A DNA stretch of 26,437 bases from CANCDA01 sp043757205 (lineage in GTDB: Bacteria > Pseudomonadota > Gammaproteobacteria > Burkholderiales > Burkholderiaceae_C): NCBI GenBank assembly GCA_043757205.1, contig JAYVPU010000138.1, positions 1-26,437 on the forward strand, written 5' to 3'. Made by a program: the position numbers and the translations under genes. Below the pieces are notes generated by a model. That model was not told the DNA's origin. It searched no databases and was given only the letters and a program-made list of their open reading frames with translations. Positions 1-6,812 of this stretch are shown one piece after another; position 1 is the stretch's first letter, and each line of letters opens with the position of its first letter.

Positions 1-207
1 ATTAACCCCGAAATTCGACGAAATCGCACTTGCGGTTTCATTTTGTGAACTATTGGTGCTCAGCTCTCGCATTGGCGGGGGTTGTGCAGACCTTCCCTAA
101 AGATAGACAAAACCCAATGCAAATGCAAATTCAAAGGCAAAACCGATTGTAGCGGTCGGGGCGATTCAGAGTGACCTAACACGCCCTCCCGAAAAAAGCG
201 TACCATT

Positions 208-222
208 TGCTGCAATGCAGCA
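208..222. promoter_or_regulatory. Candidate PhaR-type operator (7-1-7 palindrome)
   Basis: TGCTGCA-A-TGCAGCA is a perfect inverted repeat and contains CTGC-AAT-GCAG, which fits the CTGC-N3/4-GCAG pattern reported for the polyhydroxyalkanoate repressor PhaR (Paracoccus-type). It ends one base before the most upstream possible start of the esterase gene, so bound protein would block promoter clearance or ribosome access. The match is seen directly. That PhaR binds here is inferred from the motif and from the PHA-related genes downstream. Confidence 0.5.
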
Positions 223-1323
223 TTGATTGGAAATTTCGTGCCCCAACCCCCTTATCAGAAATCATGGCGTCAGTTCCTGGTGGATGCCTTGCAAGAGAGC
301 CGCATGGGACGCCGCCTGGTGGCCACGCGCTGGCTACAGCGTGTGCTGCCGGGCCTGCGTTTGCCACAGTCAGCCGTCATTGATGGTCAAGCCAAGACCT
401 TAGTCCAGACCCAGGCGACAAATTTCACCGAAGCCACCTTCGTCTTTGGCGGCAAGGCCTACCCTTATCGGCTCTATGTCCCGACAGCCGACGCGCCTCC
501 GAGCGCAGGCCAACCCCTGAAACGCCCTCTGGTCGTGCTGTTGCACGGCTGCAAGCAAGACGCGCAGGACTTTGCCCAGGGCACAGCCATGAACGCGCTG
601 GCCCAAGCACATGGCTGCATGGTGCTCTACCCCGAGCAACTCCCCAAAGCCAACCAGGCGCGTTGCTGGAACTGGTTTGAGTCCGAGCATCAGCAAGTCG
701 ACCAAGGCGAGCCGGGCATGATTGCCGCACTCACCCGTCAAGTGCTGAGCAGCGACCACGGCGGTAGCCGCGCTGACCCAGATCGGGTTTACATCGCCGG
801 GCTGTCTGCCGGTGGGGCGATGGCGGCGGTGGTAGCGGGTCTTTACCCGGACATTTTTGCCGCTCTGGGCGTGCACTCTGGCCTGCCAGCGGGGGCGGCG
901 CATGACATGTTGTCGGCCTTCACAGCGATGAGAACCGGTGCCAACAAGGGAAATAAGGCAAAAGGGCAGGCCACACTCGCGTTGCCCACCATCGTGTTTC
1001 ACGGCAGCGCCGACACGACCGTGCACCCCGACAACGGCGAGCAGATCACCGGTGCGGCGCTGGCCGCGTTGAAGGCGTCGGGCTTGTTGCTGGAGAGGCG
1101 GCAAAGCCAGGTTTCAAGTGAGGGCGCGTCTTCGCAGCCGAGCACTCAGCGCATTGAGTACCGCAGTGCGGACGGACCTTCGTATGTGGAGCATTGGCGC
1201 ATTGACGACGGCCCGCACGCCTGGTCAGGTGGTGACGCGACGGGCTCTTTTACGGATCCAAGCGGCCCCTCCGCCTCAGAGGCCATGCTGGCCTTCTTTC
1301 TTCAGCATAAAAAGAGGCTTTAG
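223..1323 (+). CDS. PHB depolymerase family esterase (alpha/beta hydrolase)
   Basis: This is a serine hydrolase of the polyhydroxybutyrate-depolymerase/feruloyl-esterase type (TIGR01840-like). It shows the oxyanion-region motif LLHGCKQD (about residues 106-113), the lipase box GLSAGG with nucleophile Ser195, an acid Asp264 in HGSADTTV, and His332 in DDGPHAW, the usual order of the catalytic triad. No clear signal peptide is seen; the N-terminus is basic and amphipathic, so a cytoplasmic or granule-associated role is possible, as is action on short esters. The start is uncertain. TTG at 223 directly abuts a palindrome, GTG at 238 has a weak GGA 6 bases upstream, and ATG at 304 has a purine-rich AAGAGAG. 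The gene converges on bktB, which suggests PHA metabolism. Family confidence is high, exact substrate low. Confidence 0.87.
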   Translation: MIGNFVPQPPYQKSWRQFLVDALQESRMGRRLVATRWLQRVLPGLRLPQSAVIDGQAKTLVQTQATNFTEATFVFGGKAYPYRLYVPTADAPPSAGQPLKRPLVVLLHGCKQDAQDFAQGTAMNALAQAHGCMVLYPEQLPKANQARCWNWFESEHQQVDQGEPGMIAALTRQVLSSDHGGSRADPDRVYIAGLSAGGAMAAVVAGLYPDIFAALGVHSGLPAGAAHDMLSAFTAMRTGANKGNKAKGQATLALPTIVFHGSADTTVHPDNGEQITGAALAALKASGLLLERRQSQVSSEGASSQPSTQRIEYRSADGPSYVEHWRIDDGPHAWSGGDATGSFTDPSGPSASEAMLAFFLQHKKRL

Positions 1324-1343
1324 GCCAATGAAATGTAGCGTAA

Positions 1344-1366
1344 CGTGCTACTAAAAAAGTAGCACG
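1344..1366. terminator. Hairpin between convergent genes (possible bidirectional terminator)
   Basis: CGTGCTACT and AGTAGCACG form a perfect 9-bp stem around an AAAAA loop, located between the ends of the esterase gene and bktB. There is no U tract after the stem in either direction, so it is not a classical intrinsic terminator. Its position between two converging genes makes a termination or mRNA 3'-end role the likeliest. Confidence 0.45.
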
Positions 1367-1375
1367 CACTGCACC

Positions 1376-2560
1376 TTAGAGTCGTTCAAAAATCGCCGCA
1401 ATGCCCTGACCGCCGCCAATGCACATGGTCACCAACGCGTAGCGGCCCTGGATGCGTTGCAGCTCGTACAGCGCCTTGACCGTGATCAAAGCGCCTGTCG
1501 CCCCAATGGGGTGGCCCAGCGAGATGCCCGAGCCATTGGGGTTGACCTTGGCCGGATCCAGCCCCAGGTCGCGCGTGACGGCGCAGGCCTGCGCGGCAAA
1601 GGCCTCGTTGGCCTCAATCACGTCCAGGTCTTTGACGGTTAAACCTGCTTTTTTAAGCGCCAATTGCGTGGCAGGCACCGGGCCGATACCCATGTATTTC
1701 GGGTCAACGCCCGCATGGGCGTAAGCCACCAGGCGCGCCATGGGCGTGAGACCACGGGCCTTGGCGGTGGCCGCTTCCATCAGCACCACGGCGGCAGCGG
1801 CGTCGTTGATGCCGGAAGCATTGCCCGCCGTGACCGTGCCGTTTTCTTTGGCAAACACCGGCTTGAGCTTGGCCATGTCGGCAAGCGTGCAGTTGGGGCG
1901 GAAATGCTCGTCCGCCGCGTAGGCCACTTCGCCCTTTTTGCTTTTCAACATCACCGGCATGATTTGGGACGTGAAGAAACCGGCTTCGGTGGCGCGCTGG
2001 GCGCGGTTGTGGCTCTCAACCGCAATGGCGTCCTGCTGTTCGCGGGTAATGCCCCACTTGGCGGCGATGTTCTCGGCCGTCACGCCCATGTGGATGTTCT
2101 GGAACGGGTCATGCAGCGCACCGACCACCATATCGACCATTTTGGTGTCACCCATGCGGGCACCCCAGCGGGCCGTGAGGCTGGCGTAAGGGCCACGGCT
2201 CATGTTCTCGGCCCCGCCGCCAATGGCGATGTCGGCGTCGCCCAGCAAAATGCTCTGGCTGGCGTTGATGATGGCCTGCAAGCCGGAGCCACACAGGCGG
2301 TTCACATTGAAAGCGGGTGTGCCTTCAGCGCAGCCGCCGTTGATGGCCGCCACACGGCTCAGGTACATGTCTTTGGGCTCGGTGTTGACCACATGGCCAA
2401 ACACCACATGGCCGACATCCTTGCCGTCCACGCTGGCGCGGGCCAGCGATTCGCGCACCACCTGGGCGGCCAACTCGGTGGGAGCGATGTCTTTCAGGCT
2501 GCCGCCATAGGTACCAATGGCGGTGCGCACACCGCTGACAACAACAACTTCACGGGTCAT
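1376..2560 (-). CDS. bktB: Beta-ketothiolase (acetyl-CoA C-acyltransferase) BktB
   Basis: This biosynthetic-type thiolase condenses acetyl-CoA with acetyl- or acyl-CoA to give 3-ketoacyl-CoA for PHB/PHA synthesis, or runs the reverse cleavage. At 394 aa it has standard length. The nucleophile Cys90 is in NRLCGSG, His350 is in GHPIGATG and Cys380 is in MCIGGGQG, the complete thiolase triad. From memory the sequence is close to Cupriavidus necator BktB throughout, including the start MTREVVVVSGVRTAIGT and the end GIAAIFER, which favours bktB over phaA. A good Shine-Dalgarno (AGGAG) precedes the ATG. It is convergent with the PHB-depolymerase-like esterase and divergent from the tssBC-hcp unit, with 140 bp between. 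Confidence 0.93.
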   Translation of the reverse strand: MTREVVVVSGVRTAIGTYGGSLKDIAPTELAAQVVRESLARASVDGKDVGHVVFGHVVNTEPKDMYLSRVAAINGGCAEGTPAFNVNRLCGSGLQAIINASQSILLGDADIAIGGGAENMSRGPYASLTARWGARMGDTKMVDMVVGALHDPFQNIHMGVTAENIAAKWGITREQQDAIAVESHNRAQRATEAGFFTSQIMPVMLKSKKGEVAYAADEHFRPNCTLADMAKLKPVFAKENGTVTAGNASGINDAAAAVVLMEAATAKARGLTPMARLVAYAHAGVDPKYMGIGPVPATQLALKKAGLTVKDLDVIEANEAFAAQACAVTRDLGLDPAKVNPNGSGISLGHPIGATGALITVKALYELQRIQGRYALVTMCIGGGQGIAAIFERL

Positions 2561-2700
2561 GGGAATCTCCTGGGTTTAAAAAGGGCGGGGTCGAGTGTGG
2601 CGCGCTTTGACTACGCGGGGCTTACTTTGCCGCTGCGCCAGTGCGGCGACACTAAGGGCTTGTTATTGTGCAATTTTGAGCCTAACTGTTGCGAGGTGTC

Positions 2701-4401
2701 ATGAGCGAAAGCGTCCAAAAATGGCTGGAAAGAAACCGGCCACCACGCGTAAAAATTACCTACGACCTGGAGACCGGCGGTGCGATAGAGAAGCGTGAGC
2801 TGCCCTTCATCGTGGGTATTTTGGCCGACCTGTCGGGCGACCGATCAGACGGTGCGCCCCTGCCACCCTACAAGCAGCGCACGCTGCTGAACATCGACAG
2901 AGACAACTTCAATGACGTGATGGCGGCGGCGCAGGCCATGGTCAGCCTGGACACGGTTCAGCGCACCCTGCCCAAAGAAAGCCCAGACGATGCCGACACC
3001 TTGGGCGGCGTGCTTCACTTCACCTCGCTGGACGACTTCACACCTCTGGTCGTTGCGCGGGCTGTGCCCGCACTGAACCGTTTGATCTATCAGCGCGCCC
3101 AGCGTGTACAAGGTGGCCAACCCAGTGCCGACATAGATGCCTTGCTGGGCCCACAGTTGCGGGCTATTCTGCACGCCCGGAATTTTCAGGCACTGGAGGC
3201 CAGCTGGCGTGGACTGCACGGTCTGGTGGTCAACACCGAGACCAACACCCTGCTGCAGTTGCGCGTCTTTAACGCCACGCAGGATGAGGTGCATGACGAT
3301 CTGGAGAAGGCCGTCGCCTTCGATCAAAGTCACTTGTTCAAGCTGATTTACGAGGCCGAGTTTGGAACTTACGGAGGGTTGCCTTACAGCCTGCTGGTGG
3401 GGGGCTATGAAGTGGGTCGCAGCGCACAGGATATTTATTTTTTGCAGAAGATGGCCGAACTGGCCGCCGCCGCCCATGCGCCCTTCATCACCGCTGCGTC
3501 AGCGTCCTTGTTTGGGCTTGACAGTTTTTGCGATCTCCCGAAACCACGCGACCTGAGCAAGATTTTCGAGAGCGTTGAGCTGATGAGCTGGAATGAGTTT
3601 CGCCAAAGCGAGGAGGCTTGCTACGTGTCCTTGGTGTTGCCGCATGTGCTCTTGCGTCTGCCCTATGGCAAGAACAGTGGTCAGCCAGAGGGACTGGACT
3701 TCGAAGAACTGGAGATTGACAACCTCAGCGCACCCCGAGCGGCGCATTTTCTTTGGGGCACTGCGGCCTATGCGTTGGCCCAGCGCATCACGAATGCGTT
3801 CGCGCTCTATCACTGGCCAGCGGCAATCCAGGGTATCGAAGGCGGCGGTCGGATGGAGGGTTTGCCGCTCTATCGCTACCCGAATGAGGTCGGTGCCCAG
3901 ACCCTGCTTTGCCTGACAGAAGTGCTCATCACCGACCGACGCGCCAAGGAATTGCGTGAGCTGGGTTTTATCGCGCTGTGTCACGGCAAAGACACCGACA
4001 CTGCCGTTTTTTTCGAAGGACCGACCACCCATCGCCCCAAGACCTATTTTTCAGACGAAGCCAGCTCCAACGTCAGGTTGGCGGCCATGCTGCCCTACAT
4101 GCTTGCAGCCTCCCGCTTTGCGCACTACGTCAAGGTCATCATGCGCAACAAGATGGGCAGTTTCTTGACGCGCGGCAATGTAGAGGCCTACCTCAATGAC
4201 TGGGTTTCCAACTACGTGCTGCTGGATGAAAACGCCCCGCAAGACGCCAAAGCCAGCTACCCCTTGAGTCAGGCCAAAATTGTGGTGAGCGACATCCCTG
4301 GCTCACCGGGCGCGTACAACGCCACCATCTTTCTACGTCCGCATTTTCAGTTGGGAGAGCTGACCACCTTGATGCGTTTGGTGGTCGCGCTTCCAGGTTA
4401 A
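2701..4401 (+). CDS. Fused type VI-like contractile sheath protein TssB-TssC
   Basis: This 566-aa protein joins both type VI sheath subunits. Residues 1 to about 133 match TssB/VipA: RPPRVKITYD, ELPFIVGILADLSG, NFNDVM, LGGVLHFTSLDDFTP and VPALNRLI. A short linker (about 134-143) follows. Residues 144-566 match TssC/VipB: NFQALEASWRGLHGLV, EAEFGTYGG, SLLVGGYEV, KPRDLSKIFE, LPYGKNSG, GIEGGGRMEGLP, ITDRRAKELRELGFI, ASRFAHYVK, MGSFLTRGNVE and the C-terminal RPHFQLGELTTLMRLV. Separate TssB (about 165 aa) and TssC (about 495 aa) would total about 660, so roughly 90 residues around the junction are absent: the TssB C-terminal helices and the first 60 or so residues of TssC. ATG at 2701 is chosen because the TssB homology begins there, with GAGG upstream; a TTG at 2689 is less likely. 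hcp follows after 45 bp, presumably in one operon. No other type VI core gene is in view. Confidence 0.9.
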   Translation: MSESVQKWLERNRPPRVKITYDLETGGAIEKRELPFIVGILADLSGDRSDGAPLPPYKQRTLLNIDRDNFNDVMAAAQAMVSLDTVQRTLPKESPDDADTLGGVLHFTSLDDFTPLVVARAVPALNRLIYQRAQRVQGGQPSADIDALLGPQLRAILHARNFQALEASWRGLHGLVVNTETNTLLQLRVFNATQDEVHDDLEKAVAFDQSHLFKLIYEAEFGTYGGLPYSLLVGGYEVGRSAQDIYFLQKMAELAAAAHAPFITAASASLFGLDSFCDLPKPRDLSKIFESVELMSWNEFRQSEEACYVSLVLPHVLLRLPYGKNSGQPEGLDFEELEIDNLSAPRAAHFLWGTAAYALAQRITNAFALYHWPAAIQGIEGGGRMEGLPLYRYPNEVGAQTLLCLTEVLITDRRAKELRELGFIALCHGKDTDTAVFFEGPTTHRPKTYFSDEASSNVRLAAMLPYMLAASRFAHYVKVIMRNKMGSFLTRGNVEAYLNDWVSNYVLLDENAPQDAKASYPLSQAKIVVSDIPGSPGAYNATIFLRPHFQLGELTTLMRLVVALPG

Positions 4402-4446
4402 TGCTGCCGAGAGCCCTACCGATCAACATCAAAAAAAGGAAAATCT

Positions 4447-5037
4447 ATGGACCTGATCCTGCTACAACCCGGCGACCCCTCGCTGTTCCCCACCGCCGGT
4501 AACGACTGGGCCACCGGCGGCAGCCTGATATCCCTGGGCAAGGACTGGGAGTCCGAGTTCAAAAACGGCTACACCAACCAGCCCATTGGCCAGTGCATTG
4601 AGCTGGTCTCAGTGCATCAAGGCATGAAGCAGCAGGTGACGACCGATGTGAGCAATTCGACCCGCACATCAGGGCGTCCCGTGATCACCGAGTTCACCTG
4701 CGTCAAGTACGTCGACAAGACCTCCGTCAAGATGTATGACTCCTGCTTGCGGGCCAAAACCCTGGGCGGTAAAGACTCTCCGTCCTACATCTACATCATG
4801 CGCAACTCGGGCGATCAGGTCGGCAATATCCTGACCTTCATGTTGCGTGATGCGTTAATTAGTGAGATCCAGTTCCAGTCGCACCCCGACGACATGCCGA
4901 CCGAGCAGTTCAAGCTCAACTTCTCCGAGATTATGTGGAAATACGCCGTGCAAACGCCGGGCATGAAAGTCTTGGGCAACGTGAACGCTGGGTGGAGTTT
5001 GATGCACAACCGAGCCATCACGGAATTCACGCCCTGA
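4447..5037 (+). CDS. hcp: Hcp family tube protein (type VI secretion, TssD)
   Basis: This is a predicted ring-forming Hcp protein that stacks into the inner tube propelled by the sheath. Hcp-family features (PF05638) are the strand GRPVITEFTCVKYVDKTS, the following MYDSCLRAKTL, a central ILTFMLRDALISEI, the PTEQFKLNFSEIMWKY segment and a final AGWSLMHNR. At 196 aa it is longer than typical Hcp proteins (about 160-172 aa). The extra length lies mostly between the first strand MDLILLQ and IELVSVHQGMKQQ, at about residues 8-48. A clear AGGAAA ribosome site lies upstream. It is the second gene after the TssB-TssC fusion, so the pair encodes the sheath and tube of one device. Family assignment is firm; whether it serves a canonical type VI apparatus encoded elsewhere is unknown. 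Confidence 0.92.
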   Translation: MDLILLQPGDPSLFPTAGNDWATGGSLISLGKDWESEFKNGYTNQPIGQCIELVSVHQGMKQQVTTDVSNSTRTSGRPVITEFTCVKYVDKTSVKMYDSCLRAKTLGGKDSPSYIYIMRNSGDQVGNILTFMLRDALISEIQFQSHPDDMPTEQFKLNFSEIMWKYAVQTPGMKVLGNVNAGWSLMHNRAITEFTP

Positions 5038-5044
5038 CGGCGTG
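5028..5044. terminator. Weak hairpin at hcp/brnA convergence
   Basis: CACGCC-CTGAC-GGCGTG forms a 6-bp stem spanning the hcp stop codon, followed on the plus strand by TAATTT. It lies where hcp and brnA converge with only 11 bp between their ends. The stem is short and the U tract poor, so this is a weak call. Confidence 0.3.
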
Positions 5045-5048
5045 TAAT

Positions 5049-5342
5049 TTAGACCGGAGAATGCGTGCGCAACCAGTCTTTCAGCGCCGCATCCATGCGC
5101 GTTTGCCAGCCATCGCCGCTGGCCCGAAAGGCAGCGGTTACATCAGGCGACAGGCGGATGGTGATCCGGTCTTTCACCACCTCAGCGGGTGGACGACCGC
5201 GTGGGCGGAGCATCACTTTGGCTGCCTTGGCACCAAACAGCTCAGGCAGCACGTCCTTCGCCGGGCGCGCACGTGCCATGTCCTGTGCCGTCCACTCGGG
5301 GTTGTCGCGGTCAATCAGTTCAGGGTTGGGTCGTTTTGGCAT
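5049..5342 (-). CDS. brnA: BrnA family antitoxin (ribbon-helix-helix)
   Basis: This is the antitoxin and probable autorepressor of a BrnT/BrnA type II toxin-antitoxin module. The 97-aa protein has the typical C-terminal DNA-binding signature KDRITIRLSPDV followed by FRASGDGWQTRMDAALKDWL, and a Pro/Arg-rich stretch (RPRGRPPAEVV) that usually contacts the toxin. It overlaps the 3' end of brnT by 23 bp, consistent with translational coupling downstream of the toxin, the usual brnT-brnA order. Ribbon-helix-helix dimers of this family bind palindromic operators; a matching palindrome lies before brnT. Confidence 0.88.
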   Translation of the reverse strand: MPKRPNPELIDRDNPEWTAQDMARARPAKDVLPELFGAKAAKVMLRPRGRPPAEVVKDRITIRLSPDVTAAFRASGDGWQTRMDAALKDWLRTHSPV

Positions 5343-5595
5343 AAAGTTTTACCTCTCGCGGGTTGGCTTTGCGAAGGCTGATAACGTGTAGCGTGCCATC
5401 GCGTGGCGTAAAAATAGTGACATACAACCGCTCTGCGATGTAACCGATAGCCCGAAAGCGGCGCTCGCCATAGTCTGCGCGGGTGTCTTCATCAATGAGT
5501 GCGGTTGTCCAGTCCAGCTCTGACACCTCATTGAAATCCAAGCCACGTTCCTGGACGGTGCGCTCGTTTTTTAATGGATCAAAGCTCAGATGCAT
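5320..5595 (-). CDS. brnT: BrnT family toxin (RelE-like ribonuclease fold)
   Basis: This is the toxin of the BrnT/BrnA module, a small ribosome-independent RNase-like protein that blocks translation. The family pattern is clear: FDPLKNERTVQERGLDF near the N-terminus, a DTRADYGERRFRAIG segment, then RLYVTIFTPRDGTLHVISLRKANPRE, where BrnT proteins end in an Arg/Lys-rich basic patch. The ATG at 5595 is chosen, giving 91 aa. It matches the usual family N-terminus, while an upstream in-frame ATG at 5613 lies inside the promoter -10/operator region. No Shine-Dalgarno precedes 5595, and the predicted transcription start is at or within a few bases of the ATG, so translation may be leaderless. Confidence 0.87.
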   Translation of the reverse strand: MHLSFDPLKNERTVQERGLDFNEVSELDWTTALIDEDTRADYGERRFRAIGYIAERLYVTIFTPRDGTLHVISLRKANPREVKLYAKTTQP

Positions 5596-5630
5596 CGTAT
5601 TTATTGTATGCATATTAAATACGAGGTCAA
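5596..5630 (-). promoter_or_regulatory. brnTA promoter with overlapping palindromic operator
   Basis: Reading the minus strand, TTGACC (5630-5625) and TACAAT (5608-5603) are separated by 16 bp, a good sigma-70 promoter. The inverted repeat CGTATTTA (5596-5603) / TAAATACG (5616-5623), 8-bp perfect arms separated by 12 bp, brackets the -10 box. This is where an autorepressing BrnA-BrnT complex would bind. The predicted transcription start (about 5595-5597) coincides with the chosen brnT ATG. Binding itself is inferred. Confidence 0.65.
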
Positions 5631-5788
5631 GCTGGAGCTTGGGACTGTGACTTTAGGCTCGACTAGCAATTTCAGTGGCAGCGGATTTGATTCCCTCGAA
5701 CCTGACGCAAAATCAAAACAGCAGTGTGCAAGCTCTGCGGGTGTTTTCACGGAGGACTCGACATGTATTTAAAACCACTACTGTCCGG

Positions 5789-6001
5789 TCAAAACCCGAA
5801 CAAAATCAATTGGTTAGCGGTGGGTGTTGGTTGGATTTGGTGGTCATCGGGCTGCAAGGCGCATGAAATATGGGTTTTCTCAAAAACCGAGACAGACAAA
5901 ATCTGTAGACAAGTGTAAAGCGAGGATTCGAGTTGAAGTTCCTTTTTGACAATGGCGATCAATACGTACGTGGCGATGGCGCACCAGACCTGCGACTTCA
6001 C
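5789..6001 (-). pseudogene. IS4-type transposase, C-terminal remnant
   Basis: About 70 residues in one frame resemble the conserved C-terminus of IS4-family transposases: VKSQVWCAIATYVLIAIVKKEL, then SLYTCLQILSVSVFEKT, ending NQLILFGF before a stop. The DDE catalytic core is missing: homology begins directly downstream of the ugpQ stop codon, so the rest of the element is gone. The bases around 5779-5800 (ACTGTCCGGTCAAAAC) could be the old outer inverted repeat overlapping the end of the gene; its partner is not visible, so this is tentative. The stretch from 5631 to 5788 has no recognisable gene. The remnant indicates past insertion and deletion between the accessory patch and the ugp operon. 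Confidence 0.75.
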
Positions 6002-6005
6002 AGCG

Positions 6006-6812
6006 CTATTTGCCAGTCGGTGAAAACCCATCCACCCAGTCCGTGATGAACCCGTCGGTGCCCAAATCCAGTAGGCGCTGGGCCTCTCGTTCGTTGTTGA
6101 CGGTGTAGCTCAGGCAGCGCAGGCCTGCGCTTTGGGCCTTTGTGACGCTTGATTTGTTCCATAGGGTGTGTTTGCACACCACGGCGACACAGCCCAGGGC
6201 GAGGGCGGTTTCCAGCCAGCCGCGCCACAGGGTGGCCAGCAGCAAGCCGCGTGGCAGCTGGGGGGCGGCGGCTTTCGCGCCTTCCAGTGCCTCAAGCTTA
6301 AAAGAGCTGAGCAGGGGCGGCACGGCGGTCCCTTGCCACAGGTGTGCGGCGTGGCGGGCGACCACGTCACCGGTGTGCCGTTCGGTGCCACGCGTTGGTT
6401 TGATCTCGATGTTGAGGTGGTAGTCGTTTTGCAGGCAAAAATGCGCAACGGCGTCCAACGTGGGCAGGGGCTCACCCGCGAAGCGGCGGGAGTGCCAGGC
6501 CCCCGCGTCCAGCGTGCTCAGTGTGGCCCAGGGGTGGTGGCCCGCCACCCGACTGGCGTGCGGACCGATGGCCAAGGCCTTATTGGTGGTGCGGGTCAAG
6601 GTACTGTCGTGCAGAAGAAAGGGCACGCCGTCGCTGGAGAGTTTGACGTCGCACTCGAACATGCGGTAGCCGTGATCAGCGCCCACGCGGAAAGCCGCCA
6701 GGGTGTTCTCGGGGGCGAGCTTGCCCGCGCCCCGGTGGGCGATCCAGCGCGGGTAGGGCCAGTGCGTTGAGGTGACAGGCGTGCTCACAGGCTGGTTCAT
6801 AGGCTGGTTCAT
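6006..6812 (-). CDS. ugpQ: Glycerophosphodiester phosphodiesterase UgpQ
   Basis: This enzyme hydrolyses glycerophosphodiesters to sn-glycerol-3-phosphate and an alcohol in the cytoplasm. The GDPD fold is marked by AHRGAGKLAPENT (His26, Arg27, Glu35), metal ligands Glu53 and Asp55 in FECDVKLSSDG, the second catalytic His68 in LLHDSTLTRTTN, and LNIEIKP later. At 268 aa it is slightly longer than the E. coli enzyme (247 aa), partly from an N-terminal extension. Its ATG overlaps the ugpC stop as ATGA, so it is translationally coupled as the last gene of the ugp operon. A 12-bp tandem duplication gives two successive in-frame starts (MNQPMNQP), and either may be used. The 3' end looks complete despite the adjacent transposase remnant. 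Confidence 0.94.
   Translation of the reverse strand: MNQPMNQPVSTPVTSTHWPYPRWIAHRGAGKLAPENTLAAFRVGADHGYRMFECDVKLSSDGVPFLLHDSTLTRTTNKALAIGPHASRVAGHHPWATLSTLDAGAWHSRRFAGEPLPTLDAVAHFCLQNDYHLNIEIKPTRGTERHTGDVVARHAAHLWQGTAVPPLLSSFKLEALEGAKAAAPQLPRGLLLATLWRGWLETALALGCVAVVCKHTLWNKSSVTKAQSAGLRCLSYTVNNEREAQRLLDLGTDGFITDWVDGFSPTGK
6789..6812 (-). repeat. Tandem 12-bp duplication at the ugpQ start
   Basis: ATGAACCAGCCT occurs twice back to back on the minus strand, duplicating the ugpQ initiation codon and the residues MNQP. Only the outer copy overlaps the ugpC stop codon. The inner ATG could serve as a second start 12 nt downstream. Confidence 0.85.

Noticed and set aside
1..207. Possible gene or RNA upstream of the esterase
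   Set aside because: No convincing reading frame or RNA fold was found; only A-rich, partly repetitive leader sequence is seen.
1664..2704. Plus-strand open frame of 346 codons opposite bktB
   Set aside because: bktB on the minus strand has the complete thiolase triad; the plus-strand translation is His/Gly-rich without motifs.
5724..5918. Plus-strand small frame in the IS remnant region
   Set aside because: The opposite strand matches an IS4-type transposase C-terminus; this frame has no features or ribosome site.
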